64,000 bases of DNA from Pseudoalteromonas distincta (GCF_000814675.1 NZ_JWIG01000011.1:62001-126000), one strand, 5' to 3'; shown: positions 24,178 to 33,897, numbered from the stretch's first letter. Made by a program: numbers and translations. Notes: generated by a model not told the origin, from the letters alone.

Positions 24178-25762
24178 CGTTTCTTCTTTATCTAATGTTA
24201 GTTTTACTACCGCATACAAAGAGGTAGCTAAACAGTTATTGGTGGGGCTAATTTACTTGATTGCTTCACTCGCCGCTTTTTGGGTTAGCCAAAACCTTGA
24301 AACCGTACCCGAGAGCAGCGCGATATTTATTCCCGCAGGCGTAAAAATTGCGTTTTACTTACTCACTCCAACACGCTATTGGCTCACCTTATGGGTTGTG
24401 TCGCGCGCCTTAGCTGCGCAGCTTGGTTTAACATACAGTGGGGTTTGGGAGTTTGATTTATTTCATGGCTTTTGGCAGGAGCTTTGCTTTATAGCGCTTG
24501 TTTATGTGTTTAAAAATAGCCGTTGGCCGCCAAGCATTAACGACAGCCTAGGTATACTTTCGTTAATACTGCTTTGTGTTGCGAGTACATCTATAAAGTG
24601 GTTTTTGTTTGCCAGTGCGTTTGAATTTACAAATGTATTGGTTGCAAAAGAGCTACTGCAGTATCAGTTAAACATGTGCTTGGGCGATATTACTGGCTCG
24701 TTGTTAATTGCCCCTTTTATTATGTTAATTTACGATTCTAAATACAGTTTTAACACAGTCAGGCTCACTAAATTATTTGGCCTAGTAGCCACTTTGGTGT
24801 GTTTTATATTAATTGTATTTTTTGTCTATGCGGTTCGCCCAGACACCTACCCGCTATTAAGGCTTGCATCGTTATTACCTATAATTTGGTTTTCGTATAA
24901 GTATGGCTCGTTAGGGGCTGTAAGCAGTGCAGCGCTTATTAACGCGTTAATAATTGTTGAAGCAAGCATTACGCACGAGCCTAGCAATACCTACATTAGC
25001 CAGTTATTTATTTTAGCAAACGCAATTACCAGTATGGTTTTAGGCGCTGCAATTACTGAGCTTAAACGTAAAAACAATGAGTTAAAGCAAACCAATAAAG
25101 AGCTTAAAGAGCAGCTAACTCAAAACATGGCGCTGGCTTCCAAAATGGTGTCGGTGCAAGAAAACGAGCGAAAGCATCTTTCGCAAGAGCTGCATGACGA
25201 ATTAGGGCAGAACCTAACGGCATTAAAAACAGATTTAGCTATTTTGTCGCACCTCAGTAACGAAGATACCCAATCGTTTGTGACTACATTAAAAAACAAT
25301 GCTAATTCGATGTATGACTCTGTTTATCAATTAATGCATTATCTTCGCCCGCGTGAGTTAGATGAACTCGGTTTAGAAAAGGCAATAACACAAGGGCGAC
25401 TAAAAAGCTTACTGCACAAGGCAAATATTAAGTATCAGCCACAATTTAAGTTAGATAATAGCCTTTCAAAAGATCACGAAATAGCTATTTACCGAATTTG
25501 CCAAGAAGCAGTAACCAATTGTATGAAGCACAGCAATGCCAGCAAACTGATTATAAATATAATAAACAGCGACGAATTTATTGAGTTAACAATTAGCGAT
25601 AACGGGACTTTAGTAACCCCAACAGATAACTCAGGTCACTACGGTTTAGCATTTATAGATGAGCGCACTACGGCATTAGGCGGAACTTTTAAGGTGTTTA
25701 AACAAAATGGCTTTACCATTAAAGTAAAGCTGCCTTTGAGTTTTGATAGCGCAATTAACTAG
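24164..25762 (+). CDS. MASE1-sensor histidine kinase, UhpB-like
   Basis: The 532-residue protein has an N-terminal MASE1 membrane domain of about eight segments (residues 25-295), a coiled coil near 298-330 and a HisKA_3 dimerisation domain with the phosphoacceptor at H344 in LSQELHDELGQNLTALKTDL. An HATPase domain follows (EAVTNCMKHSNASK, ISDNG, HYGLAFIDERTTALGG). It pairs with the overlapping regulator. The signal is unknown, since MASE1 domains bind varied small ligands. Its 3' end overlaps the convergent neighbour by four bases. Confidence 0.92.
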   Translation: MNLPNVSSLSNVSFTTAYKEVAKQLLVGLIYLIASLAAFWVSQNLETVPESSAIFIPAGVKIAFYLLTPTRYWLTLWVVSRALAAQLGLTYSGVWEFDLFHGFWQELCFIALVYVFKNSRWPPSINDSLGILSLILLCVASTSIKWFLFASAFEFTNVLVAKELLQYQLNMCLGDITGSLLIAPFIMLIYDSKYSFNTVRLTKLFGLVATLVCFILIVFFVYAVRPDTYPLLRLASLLPIIWFSYKYGSLGAVSSAALINALIIVEASITHEPSNTYISQLFILANAITSMVLGAAITELKRKNNELKQTNKELKEQLTQNMALASKMVSVQENERKHLSQELHDELGQNLTALKTDLAILSHLSNEDTQSFVTTLKNNANSMYDSVYQLMHYLRPRELDELGLEKAITQGRLKSLLHKANIKYQPQFKLDNSLSKDHEIAIYRICQEAVTNCMKHSNASKLIINIINSDEFIELTISDNGTLVTPTDNSGHYGLAFIDERTTALGGTFKVFKQNGFTIKVKLPLSFDSAIN

Positions 25763-26301
25763 CAAACATGAACTTGTTTGGTATAAAATTTTTGCCTTAA
25801 TTGGCCTTCGTCAAGGTGGTCGGAATTAACTTGGATCTCGGCTTGATTACCTAATAGCTGTAATAGCATGCCTTTTGATATTAGATAGTTGCCTAAACTT
25901 GATTTTACAATCACTTCTTTGCCTATGGCTTCTTGTAAGCGTGGCGTAGGTAGGCTCGGATGGCTAATTGGTTTTAAGCCCTCAGCTGAGGTAAATAAGT
26001 TTATGCAATGCTCTTTAGCGGCAACAATACTTTCGTTTTTACTTTTAATTACATCTACATTATTTAAAAAATGAATTAGTGCTTGGTTAGCCCGATCAAA
26101 CTCTGCTGATACGTCATCTATATTGCGGGCGGTTGCCCATTTTCGCACAACTATGTATTCGTTTTTTTTAACACGAATTAAGCTTATTGAGGCTCCGGTC
26201 ATTCTGCTATTCCACTCAATGCGGTAGCAATCAGTTCCTAAGCTGTGAAGCAACACGCTCATGCTTCCAAAATCCTTTGTACTTTCATCAATCAAGCTCA
26301 T
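25759..26301 (-). CDS. Conserved-looking hypothetical cytosolic protein
   Basis: The 180-residue protein has no membrane segments or known motifs. Two mixed alpha/beta regions are joined by a low-complexity linker (HPSLPTPRLQEA). It opens with MSLIDESTKDFGSMSVLLHSLGTDCYRIEWN; the body alternates short strands (ISLIRVKKNEYIVVRKW) and helices. The family is not recognised. It is convergent with the histidine kinase, with a four-base overlap of stops, and has no partner on its own strand. Confidence 0.6.
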   Translation of the reverse strand: MSLIDESTKDFGSMSVLLHSLGTDCYRIEWNSRMTGASISLIRVKKNEYIVVRKWATARNIDDVSAEFDRANQALIHFLNNVDVIKSKNESIVAAKEHCINLFTSAEGLKPISHPSLPTPRLQEAIGKEVIVKSSLGNYLISKGMLLQLLGNQAEIQVNSDHLDEGQLRQKFYTKQVHVC

Positions 26302-26502
26302 TTTCGATCCCTCACTTGCAAGTTACAAGGAGTGTATAAACGATTACTTAAGTAATAAATCATCCATATTCTTAATCGCTCTAGGAAAATGGCTTATATA
26401 AATTTTGGATTTAGTGGCTTGCAAGTTAATAACTAATATAACAAACAAAAAAGCGAGTGGTTTGGCTAACTGCTAGTAATTAATTTGTAAGTGATTTATA
26501 GC

Positions 26503-27021
26503 TTATTTATAAGCCCAGGCATCGGTTATTGTTACTTGGCAATTGTTATAACTGGCCGCTTGTTTTTGCGCAATACCTCTTACTCTAAAGTTTGTTGAGT
26601 CATTAGGAAGTATAATTAGGTCCTCGTCGGTTATTGATAGCGTATCGACTAGCGTGTTTTTCTCGGTTAAAAAATCGACCTTAAACTTTATATTTTTAAA
26701 GGTGAAGTCCGACTCGTTTTTTACCTGCCCTATGCATGCAACATACAATGCATCGTTTTCATTTTTAGTATGAATTTGGCTTACATTAGCGATTAAGTTT
26801 TTTTGTGCTTGGTCTTTAAGCCCTGCTACATAAATATTTTGATAAAAAATAAACCCAAAAATACCAACAATACTAAGTGCTAATGCACCAATAATAATGG
26901 GATTGTTTTCTAAGTTAGAATATTTAGCTTGAAGTGAGGTGCATTGCGGGCATTTTTTAGCCCGTGAATCTATAGCGCTAAAGCACATAATGCATTCTTT
27001 AGTGTGTTGCACCTTTTCCAC
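26503..27021 (-). CDS. Zinc-ribbon protein with single membrane segment
   Basis: The 172-residue protein has an N-terminal zinc ribbon (CIMC at 11-14 and CPQC at 24-27), a membrane segment at about 41-60 (PIIIGALALSIVGIFGFIFY) and an extracytoplasmic beta-rich domain (ALYVACIGQVKNESDFTFKNIKFKVDFL...) of the kind seen in FxLYD-like adhesion or assembly proteins. The function is not known. A perfect-core LexA box lies about 150 bases upstream, so SOS control is possible. Starts at ATG 27021; monocistronic. Confidence 0.65.
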   Translation of the reverse strand: MEKVQHTKECIMCFSAIDSRAKKCPQCTSLQAKYSNLENNPIIIGALALSIVGIFGFIFYQNIYVAGLKDQAQKNLIANVSQIHTKNENDALYVACIGQVKNESDFTFKNIKFKVDFLTEKNTLVDTLSITDEDLIILPNDSTNFRVRGIAQKQAASYNNCQVTITDAWAYK

Positions 27022-27108
27022 TACAATAACCGTCCTTGTTAAGTATTAAATGTTAAGTATTAAAACCAGCTGCATTGCTGACTTTAAGGTATTTTAGTTT
27101 ACTCGTAC

Positions 27109-27165
27109 CTAGTAACCCCGTAAACACATATAGCTTAAAAAAGTAACGATTTTATAAAGCAACAT
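27109..27165 (-). CDS. Hypothetical 18-residue hydrophobic peptide beside an SOS box
   Basis: On the minus strand an ATG at 27165 opens an 18-codon frame (MLLYKIVTFLSYMCLRGY) that begins only seven bases beyond a LexA box. Its hydrophobic, positively charged look recalls SOS-linked toxic peptides, but a start so close to the operator leaves no room for a leader. It is probably chance. Confidence 0.12.
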   Translation of the reverse strand: MLLYKIVTFLSYMCLRGY

Positions 27166-27171
27166 AGCATA

Positions 27172-27187
27172 CTGTATATAAATACAG
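27172..27187. promoter_or_regulatory. LexA-type SOS box
   Basis: CTGTATATAAATACAG fits CTGT-N8-ACAG exactly. It lies upstream of the minus-strand zinc-ribbon gene (start 27021), between it and the htpX terminator, so that gene is the likely target. Confidence 0.6.
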
Positions 27188-27218
27188 TGTGTGCGATTTT
27201 AGCATTTTAACGTAAACA

Positions 27219-27244
27219 TAAAAAAGCCAGCAGTTAAGCTGGCT
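27219..27244 (-). terminator. Terminator after htpX
   Basis: AGCCAGC (27225-27231) pairs with GCTGGCT (27238-27244). On the minus strand six T follow. It is about 25 bases past the htpX stop. Confidence 0.9.
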
Positions 27245-27268
27245 TAGAATATTTACTAACTTACATAG

Positions 27269-28132
27269 TTACTTACGTAGTGCGTCTATTCGCGCATCAA
27301 GCGGTGGGTGCGATGAAAACAGCTCAGCAACACCTTTGCCACTTGCAATACCAAAGGCCATCATTGAGCCTTCTAATTGCGAAGGATGGTTTTGCTTTAA
27401 CCGCTCAAGGGCGGAACGCATTTTATCAGCACCAACTAGTTTTGCTGCGCCGCTGTCGGCTGCAAATTCACGTTTACGGCTGTAACTTGCAACCACTATG
27501 CTTGCTAGCACGCCAAATAATACTTGGAATAACATATCGAATAAGAAGTATGTCCAGCTACTACCGCCCTCTTCTTCATCGCTATTAATAAAGTTATCTA
27601 CAATGCCTGCCAGTACTTTTGCGGCAAATATTACAAAGGTATTTACCACGCCTTGTATTAGCGTAAGCGTTACCATGTCGCCGTTAGCCACGTGCGATAC
27701 TTCGTGGGCAAGTACGGCTTCGGCCTGATCTTTGGTCATGTTGTGCATTAAGCCTGTGCTTACTGCCACTAACGAATTGTTTTTACTTGGGCCCGTTGCA
27801 AACGCGTTCATTTCTGGGCTGTCGTAAATAGCCACTTCTGGCATTTTAATGCCTGCTTTTTGTGCTTGCGCAGATACCGTTTGTACAAGCCAATGTTCGG
27901 TTTCGTTTCGAGGCTGCGTAATTACATGCGCGCCTGTTGATTTTTTAGCGATCCATTTCGACATAAATAACGAAATAAACGATCCACCAAAACCAAATAC
28001 TGTGGCTATAAGTAAAATTCCGCCAAGGCTACGATGGCTTAAGCCCAGCGCACTCATTATTATTGAAAGCACTACACCTAATACCAACATAACCGCTAGG
28101 TTAGTTAATAAAAACAAAAATATACGTTTCAT
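27269..28132 (-). CDS. htpX: Membrane metalloprotease HtpX
   Basis: HtpX is an inner-membrane zinc protease for misfolded membrane proteins. ATG 28132, behind GAGGA, gives 287 residues, near the usual length. Features: two N-terminal membrane segments ([16 protein letters not shown] and [20 protein letters not shown]), [20 protein letters not shown], the active site [17 protein letters not shown], two further hydrophobic segments and the third ligand region [15 protein letters not shown]. An upstream frame extension to 28168 has no ribosome binding site. Two copies of a palindromic motif lie 70-125 bases upstream, suggesting specific transcriptional control. Confidence 0.95.
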   Translation of the reverse strand: MKRIFLFLLTNLAVMLVLGVVLSIIMSALGLSHRSLGGILLIATVFGFGGSFISLFMSKWIAKKSTGAHVITQPRNETEHWLVQTVSAQAQKAGIKMPEVAIYDSPEMNAFATGPSKNNSLVAVSTGLMHNMTKDQAEAVLAHEVSHVANGDMVTLTLIQGVVNTFVIFAAKVLAGIVDNFINSDEEEGGSSWTYFLFDMLFQVLFGVLASIVVASYSRKREFAADSGAAKLVGADKMRSALERLKQNHPSQLEGSMMAFGIASGKGVAELFSSHPPLDARIDALRK

Positions 28133-28201
28133 ATTGTCCTCACAAAAATAGGTTTGATCACCGAACATAAAATTAAATTAGGTTAAAGCAATCACTGCGT
28201 C

Positions 28202-28255
28202 ATGACACACTATGTCATAACGTTAGCGCTATTCTGTGACAAACTATGTCATAAC
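28202..28255. promoter_or_regulatory. Twin operator upstream of htpX
   Basis: Two 19-base direct repeats, TGACACACTATGTCATAAC (28203-28221) and TGACAAACTATGTCATAAC (28237-28255), differ at one base and lie 34 bases apart. Each is itself palindromic (TGACA-N5-TGTCA). This is a typical dimer-binding site in tandem; the regulator is not identified. Confidence 0.6.
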
Positions 28256-28344
28256 ACAAGTGTTATTTATGTGTTTATTGATAATTTTTTTAAGAAGGGT
28301 TTTACATCAAATTTAAGACTAAAGTTTCTTTATAAGTCAGCTTA

Positions 28345-29928
28345 TTACAAGCTGTTATTTAGCTCTGCCATATCAATTGGAAAACCACGCTCGTGTGCCA
28401 ATATGCGTGCAACTTCGTCAATTTTGTCGCCGCTATTATGTTTAAGGTACGACCATTGGTGGGTACTGCGGTGATGATTTACAGCAGGATCGCTACTTAT
28501 TATTCCTAATTTTATAAACTCACCCACTATTTGATCTGCCGCTATTAACGTTGACGATGCTTTTACATTTTCGGCCCGTGCGTAACTAATATGCGAATAT
28601 AAACTTACATCGGCTACGCGCAAGGTGTCGTCATCCCCTGGGATTTGTTGCCCGCCATACAAGGCATTATTTTGTGTGCTAGCAGTTTTAAACGCAGGGA
28701 CAAACTCGGCTACATAATCAATTGCTGTTTGGGTACGTGTTTGCAATGCAGCTTTGTCCCAGCCACCTTTAATATAATGCAGGTATTTATTGGGAAGTTT
28801 AGGCTGTGCACTCACTGGCGTTGCATCAGCTAAGCCATCGTTAAACAATGTAATGTTGTTAGTCATGCCATGTATTTGAAAATACCCGTTAGGGTAAGGG
28901 GTTAGCTGCGCCATACCTTCTGGCGTACCACGGTTACCATAAATAATTATTTCGGGTATTTGCCCACCAGCACCTTGCCAATGAGTAATGTAAGAGGCTT
29001 TAAATTCAACCATGCGTTTTACATCTACCCCAACCAGGTCGTCAATAATACCGGTTTGAAAACCACACGCATTAATTAGGTAATCTACCTCAATGGTTTG
29101 CGTATCGGCTTGTGTATTGGTTTGAGTATCAGGTTGTTCATCAAGGCTTGGCTCTGATTGGTATTCAATGTGCCATTTAAATGTTTGCTTATCATTATTG
29201 GTATTTATAACTGGCGATACGTTTTTAACACTGGTGCTTGTTAAAACATGAGCGTGTTTGTACTGTGCAAGGGCGAGTTGTGCACTGGCCGATAAACGAA
29301 ATATATTCCAGCCATATTCTTGTGCAACAATAAGCGGAAACTTTAGCTTATCTAAATCTAAATGCTTAGCCACGGGTATCATCCACTCATCTAACGACGT
29401 GGGCTTGGCTACTTGTTTTTGCTTAGCAAGCTTTAGCATATGCTCATAACTATATAACTGATAATAATGCTCAGGCTCGCCTAATACTTTATTAGCGCTG
29501 TCTTGCTCTACAAGCTCGCTATAGGCTTTTACTAATTTATTTAAACGCGGAAATAAGTCCTCTGGTGCGTCGTCATCACGCTTGGGTACGGCAAATACTG
29601 TAGGGCGAACATCTATGGTGTGAGGATAAAGACGCGCAATATCTATACATTGCTTGAGTAAATCTATGCAGTCTTCGTCGGGTATTTCACGATATAAGTT
29701 GCCACCTGCATGCAAATGGCACATTGGAGGGCCATCAATTAACGACTTTTTCTTTTCAAGCACATAAGTCTCTAACCCTAACGCAGCAAGTCTAATGGCT
29801 ATTGTGGCGCCAGCTGTGCCTCCACCTATTATACCTACGCGTTTTTTAGGTAAGCCATAGTTTAGTGCTTTTGGCTCAGCGCTTACGTGCGCATCTGGGG
29901 CGTAGCTTTCAATAAATGGGTGCGTCAT
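28345..29928 (-). CDS. FAD-dependent oxidoreductase
   Basis: The 527-residue protein begins with a dinucleotide-binding motif VGIIGGGTAGATIAIRLAALGLETYVLEK (residues 31-59). It has a later INACGFQTG strand that closes the FAD site, and C-terminal helices ending DMAELNNSL. The overall pattern is a DAO/halogenase-like flavoprotein, but no specific catalytic motif of tryptophan halogenases (WxWxIP) was seen. A short low-complexity stretch (DTQTNTQADTQT) sits before the INACGF motif and is probably a surface loop expansion. Monocistronic, cytosolic; the substrate is unknown. Confidence 0.7.
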   Translation of the reverse strand: MTHPFIESYAPDAHVSAEPKALNYGLPKKRVGIIGGGTAGATIAIRLAALGLETYVLEKKKSLIDGPPMCHLHAGGNLYREIPDEDCIDLLKQCIDIARLYPHTIDVRPTVFAVPKRDDDAPEDLFPRLNKLVKAYSELVEQDSANKVLGEPEHYYQLYSYEHMLKLAKQKQVAKPTSLDEWMIPVAKHLDLDKLKFPLIVAQEYGWNIFRLSASAQLALAQYKHAHVLTSTSVKNVSPVINTNNDKQTFKWHIEYQSEPSLDEQPDTQTNTQADTQTIEVDYLINACGFQTGIIDDLVGVDVKRMVEFKASYITHWQGAGGQIPEIIIYGNRGTPEGMAQLTPYPNGYFQIHGMTNNITLFNDGLADATPVSAQPKLPNKYLHYIKGGWDKAALQTRTQTAIDYVAEFVPAFKTASTQNNALYGGQQIPGDDDTLRVADVSLYSHISYARAENVKASSTLIAADQIVGEFIKLGIISSDPAVNHHRSTHQWSYLKHNSGDKIDEVARILAHERGFPIDMAELNNSL

Positions 29929-30048
29929 ATAGTCGTTATGTCCTTAGTAACATTGTCTTTAAGCAAGCTATGTATTTATAAACGTTTATATGTGTACTAA
30001 GGCTGACTATTTCAAGATTTACCTAAAAAGTAACTTTTTTAAAACCAC

Positions 30049-30732
30049 TTAAGTGTTTATAGATAACGCACTAAGCAAGCTTTTGTATATTTGTAACTTA
30101 GGAGTTTGCTCGCTGTATGGGCTTATGGCAAGTATTGGGAACGGTAAGCGTGCTTTGAGTGAATCAAGGTTTGCTTGGTATTCGTCCATATTTTTATCGA
30201 CTTGGTTTGCAATCCAGCCAACGCAGTTTATACCCATACTTTGCATATGCGCAGCGGTTAGTAATGCATGATTTAAGCAACCTAGCCTCATGCCAACAAC
30301 GAGTATTACCGGCATTTTTTCTGCTTTAACCCAGTCGTATAAATAATCGTTTTTATTAATAGGTAATGCCCAACCACCAGCGCCTTCGGTAAGTATAATG
30401 TCAGCGCCCTGTTGTTTTACGTTTTTATAAGCATCACTTAGTTTATCTACAGTAATACTCACTCCAACTTTCTCAGCGGCTATGTGCGGCGCAATAGGCG
30501 GTGCAAACGCAAACGGATTTACTACGTCGTATTTAGCGCTCACTGTTGCGCTTTCCATTAGTATAAGGGCATCGGCGTTTACTAGCTGATCGAATGCCAT
30601 TTCGCAGCCAGCAGCAAGAGGCTTAAAACCAATGGCTTGTTTTTTGTGTTGGGCAAGTAACTTTAGTAGCAAACTGGTAACGTGGGTTTTTCCGGCATCG
30701 GTGTCGGTGCCTGTTATAAAAAATTCTTTCAT
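30049..30732 (-). CDS. bioD: Dethiobiotin synthetase
   Basis: BioD closes the ureido ring of dethiobiotin from 7,8-diaminopelargonate, CO2 and ATP. The 227-residue protein has the P-loop GTDTDAGKTHV (residues 7-17), the substrate-binding KPLAAGC and the switch-like TEGAGGWALPI. It is the last gene of the bioBFCD operon, 28 bases after bioC. A palindrome AAACACTTAAGTGGTTT overlaps the stop and may aid termination. Nothing unusual in the frame. Confidence 0.96.
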   Translation of the reverse strand: MKEFFITGTDTDAGKTHVTSLLLKLLAQHKKQAIGFKPLAAGCEMAFDQLVNADALILMESATVSAKYDVVNPFAFAPPIAPHIAAEKVGVSITVDKLSDAYKNVKQQGADIILTEGAGGWALPINKNDYLYDWVKAEKMPVILVVGMRLGCLNHALLTAAHMQSMGINCVGWIANQVDKNMDEYQANLDSLKARLPFPILAISPYSEQTPKLQIYKSLLSALSINT

Positions 30733-30760
30733 GCGTTGCCTTTAATGTCTTTGGGCTTAT

Positions 30761-31636
30761 TTAGTGTTTTTGTAATGATAACAGCACCACATGATAAGAC
30801 ACACATGCTTTGTTATTTATAAGCGGATACGCACTGCATACTTTTTGTAGCGCCGATTTAGTAAGTAACCCTTGGCGCGTATTGGTATGATTTTGCGTGG
30901 TAGCGCCAATAGCCTTAATTGAAGCAATAGCTTTTAAAGGTGTTATGTATTCATCGGTGTAAATACGTTTTTTAGCACTATTAATAGTAAAGCCTGCATT
31001 TTGGACTGATTGGTTTATATACAGTTCACTATTAAAGGTATTTATGTGGCTGTTAGAATCAAGCGCGGCAAAGGCTGTTTTTATTTCGTTAAGTGAGCCC
31101 TCTACCACAGCGCTTATGTACGCCTGCCCGCCTGGTTTTAATATGCTGTAAAGCGATTGCATTAAAGCCGAAAAATTAGCAGACCACTGCACTGCAAAGT
31201 TACTGTAAATAACATCAACACTGTTTGCTTGTAGCGGTAAGTTATCCATATCGGCGCATATTTTGGGTGTGGTTAAATCACTACTTTGCAGCATGTTTAA
31301 GCTCAAATCCATGGCAATAACGCTTGCAAACATACTTTGTAAGCGTTGTGTATTAACAAGCGGGCCTGCGCCTAAATCAACACAAAGCTTATTTTTATTA
31401 ATGCCTGGTTTTATGAGTGAAAATAGATCGCTTGCTGCATATTTTTGTACATTTGCATGGGTGTTATAACTCGCCGCCGCTTTTGAAAACTTACTTTGTG
31501 TAGACTTTTTAAGCTCCTTGCTTAGCTCTCGATTTGGCTCCTTATTTAATTCTTTATTTGAATCGCTACTTACTAGGCACGGTTTTACAAGTTGTGTTTG
31601 CACTAGGTCTGTTTTTAATACTGGCTGAGCAGTCAT
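30761..31636 (-). CDS. bioC: Malonyl-ACP O-methyltransferase BioC
   Basis: BioC methylates malonyl-ACP so that fatty-acid synthesis can build the pimeloyl chain. The 291-residue protein has the SAM-binding motif CVDLGAGPLVNTQRL, then DNLPLQANSVDVIYSNFAVQWS and LKPGGQAYIS. Compared with E. coli BioC it carries about 40 extra N-terminal residues with a repeat of ELNKE/ELSKE type, a low-complexity expansion. Its start overlaps the bioF stop by four bases (ATGA). No bioH-like esterase lies next to it in this operon. Confidence 0.93.
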   Translation of the reverse strand: MTAQPVLKTDLVQTQLVKPCLVSSDSNKELNKEPNRELSKELKKSTQSKFSKAAASYNTHANVQKYAASDLFSLIKPGINKNKLCVDLGAGPLVNTQRLQSMFASVIAMDLSLNMLQSSDLTTPKICADMDNLPLQANSVDVIYSNFAVQWSANFSALMQSLYSILKPGGQAYISAVVEGSLNEIKTAFAALDSNSHINTFNSELYINQSVQNAGFTINSAKKRIYTDEYITPLKAIASIKAIGATTQNHTNTRQGLLTKSALQKVCSAYPLINNKACVSYHVVLLSLQKH

Positions 31637-32784
31637 GCTATTGCACCTACTAAATGCTTAACTAAGTGAGTTATGTCTTGCTCGGTATGTGCGGCGGTTA
31701 AAGTAATGCGTAAACGTGAGGTGTTATGTGCAACCGTCGGCGGTCTAATTGCAGTGAGCCAAATACCCTGTTGTTTTAGTTTATCTGCCGCTTGTAACGT
31801 TTGCTCAGCACAACCTAATACAATGGGCTGTATGGCTGTGTTTGATTCCATTACAGCAATATTATGGGTTTTAGCGAGTTGCTTAAATAACGCAATATTG
31901 GCATTTAGCTTATCGCGTTTATCATCAGCTGTTTTTATGCTTTTAATACGCGCAAGTGTGTGGCTTGCCATAAGCGGCGACATAGCGGTTGAATACGTGT
32001 AATCGCGATTAAATTGCAGCATGTAATCAATAAACTGTTTACTGCCTAATACACACGCGCCACTACTAGCCACTGCTTTACCAAAGGTAATGACTAATAT
32101 ATCTGGCAGCGTTTGAGTAATAAACGCTTCGCAACTCCCCAAACCGGTTTTACCTAATGCACCAAAGCCGTGTGCGTCGTCAATCATTAGCCATGCGTTG
32201 TGCTGTTTTGCAAGTGCGAGTAATTCTTTAAGAGGCGCGGTATCGCCATCCATCGAAAACACACCTTCGCTTATAATTAGCTTGTTTTGCGCTTTTGATT
32301 TTTCGAGCCGTGAGCGTAAATGGTTCATGTCGTTGTGATTAAAACGCACTAAAGCCGCGTTTGAGTGCATAGCCCCGTCAATCAAGCTCGCATGATTTAA
32401 CTTATCTTGAAAAATAGCGCTGTTTTGCGCAGCCGCTTTATCTTGAAACAACGCTTTAATTACGCTGCTATTAGCGCTAAACCCTGAGTTAAATAGCATT
32501 GCTGCGCCATAACCAAATTGCTCGCATAAGTATTGCTCAAGCGATTTTTGCTGCGCCTGATAACCCGTAACCAATGCTGAGCTGTGACTCCCTAATGCTT
32601 GGGAGTCATTAAGGTTAACAGCCACATCTGCAAAGCCTAAGTAATCGTTACTGGCAAAATTAAGGTAGGTTTTATTATTAACCGTTATGGTGCGCGCTGT
32701 TGCATGTTGTACTACGTGGCGTTTACGAAGCAGTGCATCTTGCTGGCGAGCCTGCAGATGCGTATTTATAAAATCAAAAGGCAT
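31633..32784 (-). CDS. bioF: 8-amino-7-oxononanoate synthase
   Basis: BioF is the PLP enzyme joining pimeloyl-ACP and alanine. The 383-residue protein has the conserved NYLGFA block, LFNSGFSANSSV, MIDDAHGFGALG and the PLP lysine in ITFGKAVASSGA. Length matches the alpha-oxoamine synthase family. It starts at ATG 32784, 12 bases past bioB, and overlaps bioC at its end. Cytosolic homodimer by family. Confidence 0.96.
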   Translation of the reverse strand: MPFDFINTHLQARQQDALLRKRHVVQHATARTITVNNKTYLNFASNDYLGFADVAVNLNDSQALGSHSSALVTGYQAQQKSLEQYLCEQFGYGAAMLFNSGFSANSSVIKALFQDKAAAQNSAIFQDKLNHASLIDGAMHSNAALVRFNHNDMNHLRSRLEKSKAQNKLIISEGVFSMDGDTAPLKELLALAKQHNAWLMIDDAHGFGALGKTGLGSCEAFITQTLPDILVITFGKAVASSGACVLGSKQFIDYMLQFNRDYTYSTAMSPLMASHTLARIKSIKTADDKRDKLNANIALFKQLAKTHNIAVMESNTAIQPIVLGCAEQTLQAADKLKQQGIWLTAIRPPTVAHNTSRLRITLTAAHTEQDITHLVKHLVGAIA

Positions 32785-32796
32785 AGATATAAAAGC

Positions 32797-33837
32797 CTAC
32801 GCTTCGTAAAACAATTCAGAGGTTGCTTTGTCGGCTACTTGCGATGAAAGCGAGGCTTCAACTGCTTCGTCTGAATAGTCGTGACGTTTTTCTGGGTTCA
32901 TGCCTAGTTTTTTAATTAGGTTCATATCGGCATCAGCGTCTGGGTTTTCGGTGGTAAGTAGTTTATCACCATAAAATATTGAGTTAGCGCCTGCAAAAAA
33001 GCACATCGATTGCATTTGCTCGTTCATGGCGTTGCGCCCTGCCGATAAACGTACATAACTGTGTGGCATCATAATACGTGCTGTTGCTATGGTACGTATA
33101 AATTCAAAGTGATCTAAATCGTCTACGTTTTCAAGCGGTGTGCCTTTAACTTTAACGAGCATATTAATAGGCACGCTTTCTGGCTGTTGTGGCAAATTAG
33201 CTAGTTGCATAAGTAGTCCAAAGCGGTCGCTTGCTTGCTCGCCCATACCTACTATTCCGCCCGAGCATACTTTCATACCAGCATCGCGTACGTGGTCAAT
33301 GGTATTTAATCTATCTTGAAAAGTACGGGTTGATATAATTTGCTCGTAATACTCAGGTGATGTGTCGAGATTATGGTTGTAGTAATCAAGCCCTGCGTCT
33401 CTAAGCTCATGGGCTTTTTCGTTTGTGAGTTTACCCAGCGTCATACAGGTTTCTAGCCCTAGCTCTTTTACTTCTTTAACCATTTGCGAAATGTATGGCA
33501 TGTCTCTGTCTTTTGGGTCTGACCATGCAGCCCCCATACAAAAACGGGTAGCGCCTTTTTGTTTTGCAAGGCGCGCTTGTTCTACTACTTTTTCTACTTC
33601 TATTAAGCGTTCGCGTTCTAAATCTGTTCGGTAATGGCCCGACTGCGGGCAGTACTTACAGTCTTCTGGGCAAGCGCCTGTTTTAATTGATAACAACGTA
33701 GAAATTTGCACTTCATTTGGGTTGAAGTTAGCACGGTGAACCGATGCGGCTTTAAACAGTAAATCGTTAAATGGCATTTCAAATAATGCTTTAACTTCAG
33801 CGTGGGTCCAATCGTGACGAACAGGTGCAAGTTCCAT
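32797..33837 (-). CDS. bioB: Biotin synthase
   Basis: BioB inserts sulfur into dethiobiotin by radical SAM chemistry. The 346-residue protein contains the cluster motif [10 protein letters not shown] (three cysteines) near residue 54, plus [32 protein letters not shown] and [10 protein letters not shown], all family blocks. It is the first gene of bioBFCD, behind a promoter overlapping a BirA-type operator. Standard length and start. Confidence 0.97.
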   Translation of the reverse strand: MELAPVRHDWTHAEVKALFEMPFNDLLFKAASVHRANFNPNEVQISTLLSIKTGACPEDCKYCPQSGHYRTDLERERLIEVEKVVEQARLAKQKGATRFCMGAAWSDPKDRDMPYISQMVKEVKELGLETCMTLGKLTNEKAHELRDAGLDYYNHNLDTSPEYYEQIISTRTFQDRLNTIDHVRDAGMKVCSGGIVGMGEQASDRFGLLMQLANLPQQPESVPINMLVKVKGTPLENVDDLDHFEFIRTIATARIMMPHSYVRLSAGRNAMNEQMQSMCFFAGANSIFYGDKLLTTENPDADADMNLIKKLGMNPEKRHDYSDEAVEASLSSQVADKATSELFYEA

Positions 33838-33897
33838 AATACTCTCTTATTTTTTTCATAACGGTGATATTGGCTTAGTCTACGAGTTGAAGTACCA

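Noticed and set aside
27109-27165. 18-residue peptide as a real SOS toxin
   Set aside because: It lies seven bases from the LexA box, leaving no room for promoter and leader; kept only as a low-confidence feature.
28345-29928. Tryptophan halogenase
   Set aside because: The flavin fold is compatible but the WxWxIP motif needed for halogenation was not found.
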